This document shows positions 1-9,292 of a DNA stretch of 64,000 bases, piece by piece. Source of the stretch: an uncultured Phascolarctobacterium sp. (GTDB lineage Bacteria; Bacillota; Negativicutes; Acidaminococcales; Acidaminococcaceae); contig NZ_CAADXO010000034.1 in assembly GCF_900753045.1 (NCBI RefSeq), positions 1 to 64,000 on the forward strand, in the 5' to 3' direction. The notes beneath the pieces are model-generated. The model was not told where the DNA came from. It did not search any database and saw only the letters and a list, made by a program, of their open reading frames with translations. The first letter of the stretch is position 1; every line of letters starts with the position of its first letter. The translations under genes and the position numbers were made by a program.

Positions 1-1
1 C

Positions 2-1294
2 AAAACAGCCTTGATTAACAAGTTTTGTGCAGATAAGCCAACAATATTTGTTTCTGCGCTCAATACAACGGGGAAAGAAAATTTAAAGGCTTTATCAAAA
101 GCAATTATGAGTTACGAAAAGCCTGACGCTGTGGTTGCGCCGGAGTTTAAAAGTTATGATGATGCTTTAGCAGAGATAACGGAGTTGGCGCGTGAGCAGA
201 GGCTTGTGTTTGTTATTGACGAATATCCTTATTTAGCAAAAGCTAAGCCTGCTATCTCAGCAATGCTTCAGCATTTAATTGATCACCAATGGAGCAAGGG
301 AAAACTTTATTTGATTTTGTGTGGTTCATCTATGAGCTTCATGGAGAATCAGGTGTTGGGGCAGGAAAGTCCGCTATATGGCAGAAGAACAGGTCAGTTT
401 AAAATTGAGCCGCTGGATTATAAAGAGACAGCCGTATTCCATCCTGAGCTGACGTATGAAGACAATGCTTTGATTTATGGCATTACTGGTGGCGTGCCAC
501 ATTATATTAACAAGCTGGGCGTAAAGAAAGATATTGATGAAGCGTTGCTGACCAATTTATTTGATCGTTCGGGCTATTTGTATGAAGAACCAGCTAATTT
601 GCTTAAGCAGGAGTTACGTGAGCCTGCAATTTATAATGCTATTATTAAAGCTATTGCTGAAGGTTCATCGCGAGCTGCTGATATCTGCGGTAAAGTGCAG
701 GAGACAAGCACAACTGTTTTAAAGTACTTAAAAACATTGATGGAATTAGGAATAGTCAAAAAGGAAACGCCGCTCACAGAAAAAGCAGGGCGCAAGACGA
801 TTTATCTTTTAGCAGATAATTTTTTCCGTTTCTGGTATAAGTTTGTGCCGAATAATGTGAATGCCATTGATTCTGGCAGGATTGCAAGGATTTATTCGCA
901 AACGGTAAAACGCTATTTTTCAGATTACATGGGCCTTGTTTTTGAAAAAATGTGTCAGGATTACTTGCTGTATTATGCGAAAAGCTTGCCTATTGAGCTT
1001 GTTGATATCGGGCAATGGTGGGGGACGGATGCGCAAAAGAAGAAGCAGGTGCAGATTGATATTGTCGCAACAGGAATTACACCAGATGCTTATATTATCG
1101 GTTCTTGTAAATATCGTAATGAGAAAATCGGTTTAGATGAGCTGGAGCTTTTACGCGATTACGCAAGAGTTTTTGGCAAGGGAACAAAGTATTATTTTTA
1201 TATTTTTTCTAAAGGAGGTTTCACTGAGGGCTTGCTGCAGGCAGCACAGCGTGGCGAAGTGACGCTTGTGACGCTGGCTGATTTGTATAATTAA
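2..1294 (+). CDS. AAA ATPase with DUF234-type C-terminus, 5' truncated by window
   Basis: The frame is already open at base 2 and its first codons read K-T-A-L-I, the tail of a Walker A loop, so the true start lies before the window. A Walker B-like stretch (VFVIDE) follows about 67 residues later. A winged-helix-like segment and a C-terminal DUF234 region come next. The C-terminus has the pattern IDIVA followed by GSCKY, reminiscent of a PD-(D/E)xK nuclease core. This architecture matches the archaeal-type ATPase_2/DUF234 family, which is often found as single mobile genes of unknown role. The substrate is unknown. A strong terminator follows directly. Confidence 0.8.
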   Translation, partial: KTALINKFCADKPTIFVSALNTTGKENLKALSKAIMSYEKPDAVVAPEFKSYDDALAEITELAREQRLVFVIDEYPYLAKAKPAISAMLQHLIDHQWSKGKLYLILCGSSMSFMENQVLGQESPLYGRRTGQFKIEPLDYKETAVFHPELTYEDNALIYGITGGVPHYINKLGVKKDIDEALLTNLFDRSGYLYEEPANLLKQELREPAIYNAIIKAIAEGSSRAADICGKVQETSTTVLKYLKTLMELGIVKKETPLTEKAGRKTIYLLADNFFRFWYKFVPNNVNAIDSGRIARIYSQTVKRYFSDYMGLVFEKMCQDYLLYYAKSLPIELVDIGQWWGTDAQKKKQVQIDIVATGITPDAYIIGSCKYRNEKIGLDELELLRDYARVFGKGTKYYFYIFSKGGFTEGLLQAAQRGEVTLVTLADLYN

Positions 1295-1343
1295 GTCCTT
1301 TCGTAAGCGTCAAACAGTCAATCGTTAAAACGTCCCTACATGA

Positions 1344-1371
1344 AAAAAAGACCACCGGCGGTGGTCTTTTT
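1344..1371 (+). terminator. Rho-independent terminator after the ATPase gene
   Basis: A perfect stem AAGACCACC/GGTGGTCTT with a three-base loop is preceded by an A-run and followed by a T-run. It ends the ATPase transcript. Confidence 0.9.
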
Positions 1372-1468
1372 CGATTCTTTATCAACATTGGTTGGTAAAC
1401 AAATTGGCTTAATCATTTATTTTTTGTGGGATTTCTGGTTACGGATATACTCTTTCCTGCTAGCATCT

Positions 1469-1526
1469 GGAGTTACTATCTACAGGCCTAACTCCATGTG
1501 AGAGCGACAAGGAGTTTACTCGCTCT
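1469..1526. other. Two adjacent small hairpins in the 1.3-1.6 kb gap
   Basis: GGAGTTA (1469-1475) pairs with TAACTCC (1489-1495), and AGAGCGA (1501-1507) pairs with TCGCTCT (1520-1526). A second GGAGTTTA at 1511-1518 could compete for the same TAACTCC arm. No gene is visible in the gap between the ATPase and the converging secretin gene, apart from the terminator. It may be a structured RNA or only chance. Confidence 0.3.
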
Positions 1527-1596
1527 TTATGAGGAATGGGGGGTGACAAAATACAGATTACAGCGAAAACAGGTTGTAAGCATACGAATTATCTGC

Positions 1597-2679
1597 CTAT
1601 TTTCCCTCTTCCTCCTTCATCAACTCCTCATTATATATCGCCGGCGAAGCGCCTGCTTCCGTAATGTGCGGCGTTAAAAGCAGCAAAACCTCCGTCTTGC
1701 TGTGTGAACGCGAACGGTTTTTAAACAGCTCGCCCAAAAGTGGAATTTTGCTCAAAAAAGGCACCTGCTGCATTGTACGCTGTTGCTCATCACTGATAAG
1801 ACCGCCAATCACTAGCGTTTCACCGCTGTACATGCGCACGTTGGTGTCGGCGGTACGGCTGGTGATACGGTAGTTTTTCAGCTCGCTGATGAGTACAGGC
1901 GTGCTCACCTCAGTGTGGACGCTGGCGGTAACCATCTTGCCGTCCTCACTGATGATTGGCGCGTATTGCAGCTTGATGCCGGCATCAAGATATTCCGTTG
2001 CCGTATAGCTGCCGCTGCTGTCATGCTTTTCTGTCTGCACAGGGATATGGTCACCGATGAAAATGCTGGCCTCCTTGCCGGGGATGGTGATGATGCGCGG
2101 TGTTGCCAAAATGCGCGCTTTACCGCTATTGATGAGGGCATTAAGCGTAGCGTTGAAGCGGAAGGCAAACCCGCGCCAGAATTTAAAGCTGCCGTCATAA
2201 TTGCTGTTGTCACTGTTACTGTCGTTCGTTTCCTGCTTGCGTTGGGGAATAGTGTCCCAATCCCAGCGCACTCCCAGGTTTTTGCTGTCCTCGCGGCTGA
2301 CGGCGATGATTTTTGCTTCCAACGTTACCTGCCTTGTAGGAATATCCAGCTTGGGCAACAGCTGCTTTAAGCGTGCATGGCATGGCTCGTCGCCCAAAAG
2401 GATGAGGCTGTTTGTGATATTGTCAAGACCGAGCTTGGCGCCGAAATGTGGCGTCAACGCTTCCTGCACGTCCTTAGCTCTGGCGTAGCTTAATGGATAG
2501 CAGGCCAGTCGTTCGCAGACGGGCTGCGGCAGTGAGGGAACGTTTACTGCAACAGCTTTGCCGACGTTGGCGGCGGGGGAAGGCAAAAAGGGATTGGTGA
2601 GCTTATTTTGGGCGTTGCAGGGCAGAGCTAAGGCAAGCAGCAGACTGCTGAGTATTAACGGGAAAAATCGTTTTAGCAT
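1597..2679 (-). CDS. Secretin (PilQ/GspD family), short form
   Basis: The 360-residue protein begins with a clear signal peptide (MLKRFFPLILSS... ending near residue 23). A secretin_N-like segment lies around residues 60-115. The conserved secretin beta-domain covers about 190-345, with the typical motifs LATPRI, GDHIPV, SGETLVIGGL and VPFLSKIPLLGELF. Secretins form the outer-membrane ring through which type IV pili or type II substrates pass. The protein is short and lacks AMIN and extended N-domains. It lies divergent from the PilB-like and PilT genes, so it probably serves the same pilus or uptake machine. Its presence implies an outer membrane. Confidence 0.88.
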   Translation of the reverse strand: MLKRFFPLILSSLLLALALPCNAQNKLTNPFLPSPAANVGKAVAVNVPSLPQPVCERLACYPLSYARAKDVQEALTPHFGAKLGLDNITNSLILLGDEPCHARLKQLLPKLDIPTRQVTLEAKIIAVSREDSKNLGVRWDWDTIPQRKQETNDSNSDNSNYDGSFKFWRGFAFRFNATLNALINSGKARILATPRIITIPGKEASIFIGDHIPVQTEKHDSSGSYTATEYLDAGIKLQYAPIISEDGKMVTASVHTEVSTPVLISELKNYRITSRTADTNVRMYSGETLVIGGLISDEQQRTMQQVPFLSKIPLLGELFKNRSRSHSKTEVLLLLTPHITEAGASPAIYNEELMKEEEGK

Positions 2680-2875
2680 AATGGCTCCTTTCAGTGTTGT
2701 CCGTTAAGAGAACGACAACAAGCGTCGCATAGTAGATTTCATTTTTCATTTTAGCGCAAGCAGGGAATAATTTCAAGTGAAAATTTAGAAAATAGAGAAA
2801 ATTTTAAATTATCATATTGCATTTCGCTTTTTTTATGCTACAATGAATGCAATAAAAGAAAAATGAGGTGATACA

Positions 2876-4054
2876 ATGGATGGTTTGCGTAATAATAAAC
2901 TGGCGGAGGATTTGCTGCATCTGGCATTGGTTCAGGGGGCAAGTGATTTGCATATCGAGCCTGACGGACAGGGAGTGCGTGTGCGCATACGTGTTGACGG
3001 CCTGCTGCAACAGCTGTGCATACTGCCGCATTCACAGCAAAGCACGCTGCTGACGCAGCTGAAGGTGTGGAGCGGTATGGATATTGCCGAAAAAAGAGTG
3101 CCGCAGGATGGCAGGCTGCTGCTGGAGCATGAAGGCAGCGAGGTGGATTTGCGTTTATCTAGCCTGCCGACGGTGAACGGCGAAAAGCTGGCGATTCGTT
3201 TTTTGCAGCGTCAGGATAATTTGCTGCAGCTGGAGCAACTGCAATTCAGCGATGATAATTTGCAGCGCTACCGCCGGCTTTTTCATCAGCCAAACGGCTT
3301 GGTGCTTTTAACGGGACCGACGGGCAGCGGCAAAACTACGACGCTTTATGCTACACTGCAGGAGCTTGATGCTGCTGCCTGCAATATTATTACCTTGGAG
3401 GACCCGGTGGAATATAAGCTGCCGGGAATCAATCAGGTGGCGGTCAACCGCAGGAGCGGACTGACCTTTGCGGCAGGCTTGCGTTCGGTGGTACGTCAGG
3501 ATCCGGATATTATCATGCTGGGGGAAATCAGAGATGAGGAAACTGCGGCGATGGCGGTGCATGCGGCGCTGACCGGACATTTAGTACTGAGTACGCTGCA
3601 CACGAATGATGCTATCGGGGCGGTTTATCGTCTGTTGGACATGGGGATTGCCGATTATCTGCTGGCTGCTGCACTACGCGGCGTGCTGGCGCAGCGTTTG
3701 CTGCGCCGTCCGTGCCGCCATTGCGGTGAGCGGCGCTTGGCGACGGCAGCGGAGCTGCAGTATCTTGGGCGCAGGGCGGATGAAAGGCTGCAGGTAGTGC
3801 AGGCTCATGGTTGCGAGCAATGTTACGGCACAGGCTACAGAGGGCGCTTGGCTTTGCATGAGCTGGTTGTGTTTGATAAACGGATGCAGCAGCTTTTGGT
3901 AAACGGCGCTGATGAAGCAGAACTTTTGATGGAGGCGCGCAAGCATGGCTGGCGCAGTTTGTACGCCGATGCAGTAGCGAAGGTGCTGCAGGGTGCAACA
4001 ACGGTTGAAGAATTGTGGCGCGTCGGGATTACCGGGGAGGCCGATTATGCTTGA
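2876..4054 (+). CDS. Type IV pilus assembly / type II secretion ATPase (PilB/GspE-like)
   Basis: The start ATG follows GAGGTG with good spacing. The 392-residue protein has the Walker A loop GPTGSGKT at 147-154, an Asp box (TLEDPVEY) near 173-180, and a Walker B/His-box region (DPDIIMLGEIRDEETA). A four-cysteine zinc knuckle (CRHC ... CEQC, about residues 280-316) is typical of extension ATPases. It lacks the long N-terminal MshEN domain of full PilB (usually above 500 residues), so it is a compact form. It hydrolyses ATP at the cytoplasmic face to polymerise pilin. It overlaps pilT by eight bases. Confidence 0.88.
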   Translation: MDGLRNNKLAEDLLHLALVQGASDLHIEPDGQGVRVRIRVDGLLQQLCILPHSQQSTLLTQLKVWSGMDIAEKRVPQDGRLLLEHEGSEVDLRLSSLPTVNGEKLAIRFLQRQDNLLQLEQLQFSDDNLQRYRRLFHQPNGLVLLTGPTGSGKTTTLYATLQELDAAACNIITLEDPVEYKLPGINQVAVNRRSGLTFAAGLRSVVRQDPDIIMLGEIRDEETAAMAVHAALTGHLVLSTLHTNDAIGAVYRLLDMGIADYLLAAALRGVLAQRLLRRPCRHCGERRLATAAELQYLGRRADERLQVVQAHGCEQCYGTGYRGRLALHELVVFDKRMQQLLVNGADEAELLMEARKHGWRSLYADAVAKVLQGATTVEELWRVGITGEADYA

Positions 4055-5033
4055 TAAGCTGCTGCTTTTGGCACGAGAGATGGGAGCCAGCGATTTGCAT
4101 CTTACGCCTGCGAGCGTACCGATGGTGCGCATAGATGGCAGCCTGCAGCCTTTGACAAGCGAATTTATTTCCCGGGAAAAGCTGGAGAAAGCGTTGCTTG
4201 CCTTGCTGCCGGAGCAGGAAAAACAGCAGCTGCTGCAGACAGGTGAGGTTGATACTGCTTTTAGTGACAGTTTGCAGGAGCGCTGCCGGCTTAATATTTA
4301 TCGCCTTGGCAATGGCTACGCGGCGGCGATTCGTCTGCTCCCGAAGAATATTCCTGAATGCAGCACTCTTGGTCTGCCGCAAATTGTCAGTCAGCTTGCC
4401 GAGAGCAGTAGCGGTCTACTGCTCGTCACAGGTGCCACAGGCAGCGGTAAAAGCACAACGCTTGCATCATTGGTACAGCAGATAAATCAAACGCGTGCTG
4501 TGCATATCCTGACGCTGGAGGACCCGATAGAGTATGTTTATCCTGCGGGCCTGGCGCTGATTAACCAGCGGGAGGTGGGACGTGATACAAAAAGCTTTGC
4601 CAGCGGTCTGCGCAGTGCCCTTAGGCAGGACCCGGATGTGATTATGGTGGGCGAGCTCAGAGATGCGGAAACAATCGGTATCGCGCTGACAGCGGCGGAA
4701 ACAGGTCACCTTGTTTTAGCTACGCTGCACACGCAGGATGCTGCAGGCACGGTAAACCGTATTCTTGACGTACTGCCGGACAGGCAACACGTTTGTACAC
4801 AGCTGGCAGATTGCCTGCTCGGGATTTGCTGCCAAAGGCTGCTGCCGCGCTGTGACAGAGCAGGCAGAGCGGCGGCCTTTGAGGTGCTCGTTGCAACGCC
4901 TGCCTTACGCAATCTTATTCGTGAGGGGCGCACGCATCAGCTGCAGTCCTATTTGCAGACCGGCGCGCGTTATGGCATGCAGACGATGGAAGATGCGGTA
5001 AAGGCCTTGCAGTTGCGCGGAATAATCGCATGA
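4047..5033 (+). CDS. pilT: Twitching motility / retraction ATPase PilT
   Basis: The ATG at 4047 follows GGGGAGG and overlaps the end of the PilB-like gene, giving 328 residues. It starts MLDKLLLLAREMGASDLHL, the classic PilT N-terminus. The Walker A loop GATGSGKST lies at 129-137, followed by an Asp box (TLEDPIEYV) and the DPDVIMVGELRDAETI region. No zinc knuckle is present, as expected for a retraction ATPase. It would depolymerise the pilus made by the preceding ATPase. It is slightly shorter than typical PilT (about 345-370). Confidence 0.87.
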   Translation: MLDKLLLLAREMGASDLHLTPASVPMVRIDGSLQPLTSEFISREKLEKALLALLPEQEKQQLLQTGEVDTAFSDSLQERCRLNIYRLGNGYAAAIRLLPKNIPECSTLGLPQIVSQLAESSSGLLLVTGATGSGKSTTLASLVQQINQTRAVHILTLEDPIEYVYPAGLALINQREVGRDTKSFASGLRSALRQDPDVIMVGELRDAETIGIALTAAETGHLVLATLHTQDAAGTVNRILDVLPDRQHVCTQLADCLLGICCQRLLPRCDRAGRAAAFEVLVATPALRNLIREGRTHQLQSYLQTGARYGMQTMEDAVKALQLRGIIA

Positions 5034-5061
5034 AAAAAAGCCGCTGCAAAAACAGCGGCTT
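5034..5061 (-). terminator. Terminator of the Kef-type antiporter gene
   Basis: The stem is AAGCCGCTG (5038-5046) with CAGCGGCTT (5053-5061). Read on the minus strand it is followed by a run of seven T, which abuts the pilT stop codon. It therefore mainly serves the minus-strand gene. Confidence 0.8.
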
Positions 5062-5090
5062 AATATATACAGATATATTGCAAAACGGTA

Positions 5091-7394
5091 TTACAAAATT
5101 TCTTCTCTGATTAAGGTATTCATCATCTTTTGCTTGCCTAATACCCAAAGCAGATCGTTTTCTTCGAATACGAGAGAAACGTGAGGGTTGGTAATGGTGA
5201 AGGCACCACGCTCCAGACCGACAACAAGACAGCTCCATTTGTTACGCAAATCAGCGGCCTTCAGTGAGGTTCCCAAAATAGGCGAATGCTTGTCGATGGT
5301 AATTGCCAGCGAGAGAAATTGCTGTTCCGGTTTATTTTGGTGGTTATCCAGCATAAATTCACGCAGGCTTTGCGGCAAATCGCAGCGTTCAAGGCCTAAG
5401 CTGCGCTGTCTTACGGCAGCGTCAAAAACCTGCAGCTGGCTGCTGGTACCGATAAGCAGCAGCTTATCTCCCTGCTCAACTATCTGCTCGCCACCGGGCA
5501 TATCAACAGTGCGATGGCTGCCCAAAAGCTGCAGGACGTTGCAGCCATAGCTTTCACGGAAGCCAAGACTGCGCAGGCTGCGGCCCTTAATCGGCGAGTC
5601 CTTCTGCAAATCGTAGTAGACGAGCTGTAAATCCTCGTCGAACCAGGTACGGCTGTCATCAGGAGCACTTTCACGATGCTTGCGCATGTGCTTTTCGTTA
5701 AGGTTTACCAAAAAGCGTGATTCGATGCGCAGGTACTCGCTCATCAGCCAGTCGGAGGAGGAGATGAAGTAGGCTGCCAGCAGGACAGAAACGCAGGCCA
5801 GGAAGCCGTGCAGATTCAGCAGAGTGTGGAAGATGAAGTACAGCGAAGCAGATGCTACAAGCAGCTTGCCGAACACAAGGAACATTAACGGCAGATGGTT
5901 AGCACGCTTTTTGAACCAAAGCTTGGAGAATAAATCACCGTTGCCGGCGCGGTTGACAAGCACAGCGCGCAGAATCGGCGACATGATGATAAAGGTGGCT
6001 GCGGCGGTCAGCAGTCTGCTGTACGGCAGCTTCAGCGTGTTGCCCAAATAAGGCAGCAGGTAATATTCCGCACCCAAGGCAATGGCTGCCAGCAGGGTGA
6101 TGAAAATCAGCATACGCATGGTGTAACCGGTCAGCAGATTCTTCCAGTCTTGATCCTTGTCATCGTCAGTATTGGTGCCGGTGTAACGGTCCAGCCAGCT
6201 TTTAGCCTGCGGCGGCAGCAGCTTCAGCACCAGCTGGTAAAAGGGTTCGGCTGCCATGATGCAGAAGGGTGTGGTAAAGGTAGTAATTACGGATACCGCT
6301 ACGATAATCGGATATAAAAAGCTGCTGATTACGCCAAGGCTCATGCCGAGGGAAGCGATAATAAAGGAGAATTCACCGATCTGTGCCAGGCTGAAGCCGC
6401 AGTGTACAGAGGTATTGAGGCTTTGGCCGGAGGCTAGCACGCCGCCGGTGGAGAAAATAAGCTTGCCGATAATTGTTGCTACTACCAGCACGAAGATGGG
6501 CAGCGCCTGCTTCAGCAGGATAGCGGGATCTACCATCATACCGACGGATACGAAAAAGACAGCGCCGAACAAATCCTTGATAGGAGCAACGAGGTGCTCG
6601 ATTTTTTCTGCGTTAGGCGCTTCGGCAATCAAAGAGCCCATGATGAAGGCACCCAAAGCGGAGGAGAAGCCGAGCTGAGTTGCCAGCACAACCATACCGA
6701 GGCACAGGCCGATGGAAACAACTACCAAAGTTTCTTCGTTCATCAGCTGCTTGGCCCATTTAAAGAAGCTGGGGACAAGGTACATACCCAGAACAAACCA
6801 TAAAACGAGGAAGAAAATAAGACGTCCGATGCTGAGCAGCAGCTCCATTGTGGAAACATCGGCGCTGGCTACGGCCATGGTTGCAAGCAGCACCATCATC
6901 ACGATACCGGCGATATCTTCAATAATCAGCACACCGAAAACTATTTCCGTAAAGCGCTGCGCTCGGAGCTTTAAATCGTCAAAGGCCTTGATAATAATCG
7001 TGGTGGAGGACATGGAAAGCATACCGCCCAAAAAAAGGCTGTCCATATGGTTCCAGCCGAGCAGCGTACCGGCGAAGTAGCCCACGGCCAGCATGCCGCC
7101 TATTTCTACCGCAGTGGCGATGAAGGCTGTACTGCCTACGCTTTTCAGTTTGTAAAAGCTGGACTCCAGTCCCAGCGCGAACAGCAGGAAGATAACACCG
7201 ATTTCGGACCAGGCGTGGACGTTGGCCTTATCGGTAATCGTCGGGAAGAAGTTGAAATGCGGACCGGTGATGAAGCCGGCAACAATGTAGCCGAGTACCA
7301 GCGGCTGATTAATCTTCTTGAAAAGAATTGTCGTGACGCCGGCTACGAGCAAAATCATTGCTAAATCATTAATAATAGTAGGCAGATGAGTCAT
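5091..7394 (-). CDS. Kef-type CPA2 cation:proton antiporter with C-terminal TrkA_C domains
   Basis: The chosen ATG (7392-7394) has GGAGA six bases upstream; an in-frame start ten codons earlier lacks this. The 767-residue protein begins MTHLPTIINDLAMILL. It has a Na/H-exchanger core of about 12 membrane segments (residues 1-385), including FLLFALGLE and GAFIMGSLIAEAP. A further membrane block covers about 425-550. Two soluble TrkA_C/RCK_C-like domains follow (about 590-680 and 690-767). It likely exchanges K+ or Na+ for H+ across the inner membrane under ligand control. The extra membrane block between transporter and RCK parts is notable. Confidence 0.87.
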   Translation of the reverse strand: MTHLPTIINDLAMILLVAGVTTILFKKINQPLVLGYIVAGFITGPHFNFFPTITDKANVHAWSEIGVIFLLFALGLESSFYKLKSVGSTAFIATAVEIGGMLAVGYFAGTLLGWNHMDSLFLGGMLSMSSTTIIIKAFDDLKLRAQRFTEIVFGVLIIEDIAGIVMMVLLATMAVASADVSTMELLLSIGRLIFFLVLWFVLGMYLVPSFFKWAKQLMNEETLVVVSIGLCLGMVVLATQLGFSSALGAFIMGSLIAEAPNAEKIEHLVAPIKDLFGAVFFVSVGMMVDPAILLKQALPIFVLVVATIIGKLIFSTGGVLASGQSLNTSVHCGFSLAQIGEFSFIIASLGMSLGVISSFLYPIIVAVSVITTFTTPFCIMAAEPFYQLVLKLLPPQAKSWLDRYTGTNTDDDKDQDWKNLLTGYTMRMLIFITLLAAIALGAEYYLLPYLGNTLKLPYSRLLTAAATFIIMSPILRAVLVNRAGNGDLFSKLWFKKRANHLPLMFLVFGKLLVASASLYFIFHTLLNLHGFLACVSVLLAAYFISSSDWLMSEYLRIESRFLVNLNEKHMRKHRESAPDDSRTWFDEDLQLVYYDLQKDSPIKGRSLRSLGFRESYGCNVLQLLGSHRTVDMPGGEQIVEQGDKLLLIGTSSQLQVFDAAVRQRSLGLERCDLPQSLREFMLDNHQNKPEQQFLSLAITIDKHSPILGTSLKAADLRNKWSCLVVGLERGAFTITNPHVSLVFEENDLLWVLGKQKMMNTLIREEIL

Positions 7395-7601
7395 GGGAAT
7401 CTCCTTTGCGATATTTTTTGCCAAAATGGCTTTAAATGGTGTATAATAATTAAAATGTAGTCATTAGCTTTTTACAAGCTCTGTAGACTGCAAAACAAAT
7501 AATCTCAATATATATTATACAATATTTTTGACTGAAATTATTGCATAAATAATGCTTTATTATGTTAATTTATTGTGACAAGCGCATTTGGAGGAATAAA
7601 G

Positions 7602-8486
7602 ATGAACGAAAATCAACAAGAAAAATTAGTTTTGGTAGACGGCGAGATTATGCCGGAAGCTGAAGCGTTTATTGACGTTAACGACCGCGGTCATAACTTC
7701 GGCGATGGCGTTTTTGAAATTGTACCGGTTTATAACGGCCGTGCCTTTGCTTTGCTGCCGCATATGAACAATTTATTCGATTCTGTAATCGCCGTAAAAA
7801 TCCCCGGCGTTTATATGATTGAAGAGCTGGTAGAGTTCCATGAAAGCCTGTTGGCCGCAACCGGTCTGAAGGACTGCGAAATCTATACTCAGGTAACCCG
7901 TGGCAGCGGTGCTTATGCCCTGTCCTATCCGGAGCAGAGCATTCCGCATCTGACTATGTATGCTGTACCGGTTGACCGTGAGGCACTGGCTGAAAAACGT
8001 GCCAAGGGCGTAAATGTTATCACTGTGGAGGACGTGCGTTGGGCACGCTGTGATATCAATACTCTGAACCGTCTGCCGGAGGTAATGGCTAAACAGAAGG
8101 CTGTTATCGGCAACGCTTTTGATTCTCTGTTTGTACGCGACGGCAAAATTACTGAAAGCACGGAAGCAAGCTTCTTCATTTATAAAGACGGTATTCTGTG
8201 GACTCATCCCGAAAACAACTTTATCCATAAAAACATTACCCGCCGCCTGCTGATGGAACGCCTGTCCAAGGATATGGACCTGCAGATTATCGAAAGAGCC
8301 TTTGACAAGGATTTCGCTCTCAAAGCAGACGAAGCCTTCCTCTGCGGACCGCGTTGCGAATTTATGCCTGTTACTAAAATCGACCGTAGCTTCGTTGCTG
8401 ACGGCAAGGTTGGCGAGCTGACACAAAAGCTGCAGGATGCATATATGGCGTTTGTAGCTAAGGAATGCCCTGCTAAGCATGAATAA
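7602..8486 (+). CDS. Class IV aminotransferase-fold protein lacking the PLP lysine (probable pseudoenzyme)
   Basis: The ATG at 7602 follows GGAGGA; the product has 294 residues. It aligns along its length with D-amino acid/branched-chain aminotransferases: RGHNFGDGVFE (29-39), TQVTRGSG (96-103), the ITE motif with Glu185, THPENN, and a C-terminal PVT...DGKVGELTQKL. In the family motif D-I-K-S-L-N the Schiff-base lysine is Asn153 here (DINTLN, codon 8058-8060). The H-x-x-R phosphate-binding arginine is Asn57 (HMNNL). Both losses argue against normal transamination. It overlaps the following membrane protein gene by eight bases. Confidence 0.8.
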   Translation: MNENQQEKLVLVDGEIMPEAEAFIDVNDRGHNFGDGVFEIVPVYNGRAFALLPHMNNLFDSVIAVKIPGVYMIEELVEFHESLLAATGLKDCEIYTQVTRGSGAYALSYPEQSIPHLTMYAVPVDREALAEKRAKGVNVITVEDVRWARCDINTLNRLPEVMAKQKAVIGNAFDSLFVRDGKITESTEASFFIYKDGILWTHPENNFIHKNITRRLLMERLSKDMDLQIIERAFDKDFALKADEAFLCGPRCEFMPVTKIDRSFVADGKVGELTQKLQDAYMAFVAKECPAKHE

Positions 8487-8985
8487 CAGCAAGCTGGTGC
8501 GTGGAGCGCTATTAGCGGCCTTGGCGCTGGCGCTGCAGTCGCTGCGTTTAGTGCTGCCGATGCCGCAGCTGCTTTCCACGTTTATCATCGGTACTCTGGT
8601 GCATATGATGCTGGTGCTCACGCTGCAGCTTAACGGCCTGAAGACAGCACTGCTGCTGGCGTTTTTGCTGCCGCTGACGGCATACGTGCAGGGGCAGGTA
8701 CTGCTGCCGTTTCTGATACCTGTAATCTGGTTGGGCAATTTTGTTTTTGTTTTGCTTATGTGTCAGTTTAAGAACAGACGCAAGCTGTCTTTATGCGTGC
8801 CGCCTGTGGCAAAGGCCTGTGTTATGCTGCTGGCAGCCTGGGCTGTGCTGAGCTTTTTGGCGCTGCCGAATCCTGCGCTGCGTAAGACTGTTATGTTTGC
8901 GATGAGCGTACCGCAGCTGCTGACGGCTGTTGCCGGTATTTTGCTGGCAGAGCAGGTCAAAAAGCGCCTGCGTCAGTTTGATTAA
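8479..8985 (+). CDS. Small integral membrane protein, ECF transporter S-component-like
   Basis: The 168-residue, very hydrophobic protein has about five to six membrane helices and a basic C-terminus. The N-terminus (MNNSKLVRGALLAALALALQ) and the pattern LPMPQLLSTFIIGT resemble substrate-binding S components of energy-coupling factor vitamin/amino acid transporters. No EcfA or EcfT gene is adjacent, which is usual for group II S components. It is translationally coupled to the lysine-less aminotransferase-fold gene, so the two probably act on related molecules. The substrate is unknown. Confidence 0.6.
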   Translation: MNNSKLVRGALLAALALALQSLRLVLPMPQLLSTFIIGTLVHMMLVLTLQLNGLKTALLLAFLLPLTAYVQGQVLLPFLIPVIWLGNFVFVLLMCQFKNRRKLSLCVPPVAKACVMLLAAWAVLSFLALPNPALRKTVMFAMSVPQLLTAVAGILLAEQVKKRLRQFD

Positions 8986-9040
8986 TACGGGTTTTGCAAT
9001 AGTATAATGTATTTATGCGCGTCGTATTTAACCGACAGCG

Positions 9041-9077
9041 AAAATAACCGCCGGTGTAAAAGCTGAGCGGTTATTTT
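9041..9077 (+). terminator. Terminator after the class IV/membrane protein pair
   Basis: The stem is AAAATAACCGC/GCGGTTATTTT with a 15-base loop, lying 55 bases past the membrane protein gene. The rest of the 8986-9292 gap holds AT-rich promoter-like sequence and nothing else I recognise. Confidence 0.75.
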
Positions 9078-9246
9078 AATGCTGTTGCTTTACTCAGTAA
9101 CCTTTTGGTAACTGAAGCACTTTTTTGTGCATACTTTACAGAAAAGCTGAAACAGCATATTATAATATAGGCAATGGATAGTAGTTATTTATTTTGTGAA
9201 GTTAATGTTAAAAATGCAATTACAATAACGCAAGATATATTTCATA

Positions 9247-9284
9247 TGCTATAATATACAAGCAGTAATGAGTTTTTTAGGGGG
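9247..9284 (+). promoter_or_regulatory. Extended -10 promoter and ribosome site for the DUF2156 gene
   Basis: TGCTATAAT (9247-9255) is an extended -10 element with a weak -35. The Shine-Dalgarno AGGGGG lies at 9279-9284, eight bases before an ATT codon, and is too far (32 bases) from the first in-frame TTG. This decides the start of the next gene. Confidence 0.5.
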
Positions 9285-9292
9285 TTATCAGT

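Noticed and set aside
7773..8738. A 321-codon minus-strand frame across the class IV/membrane protein genes
   Set aside because: It is antisense to two well-supported, overlapping genes and has no ribosome site or family match.
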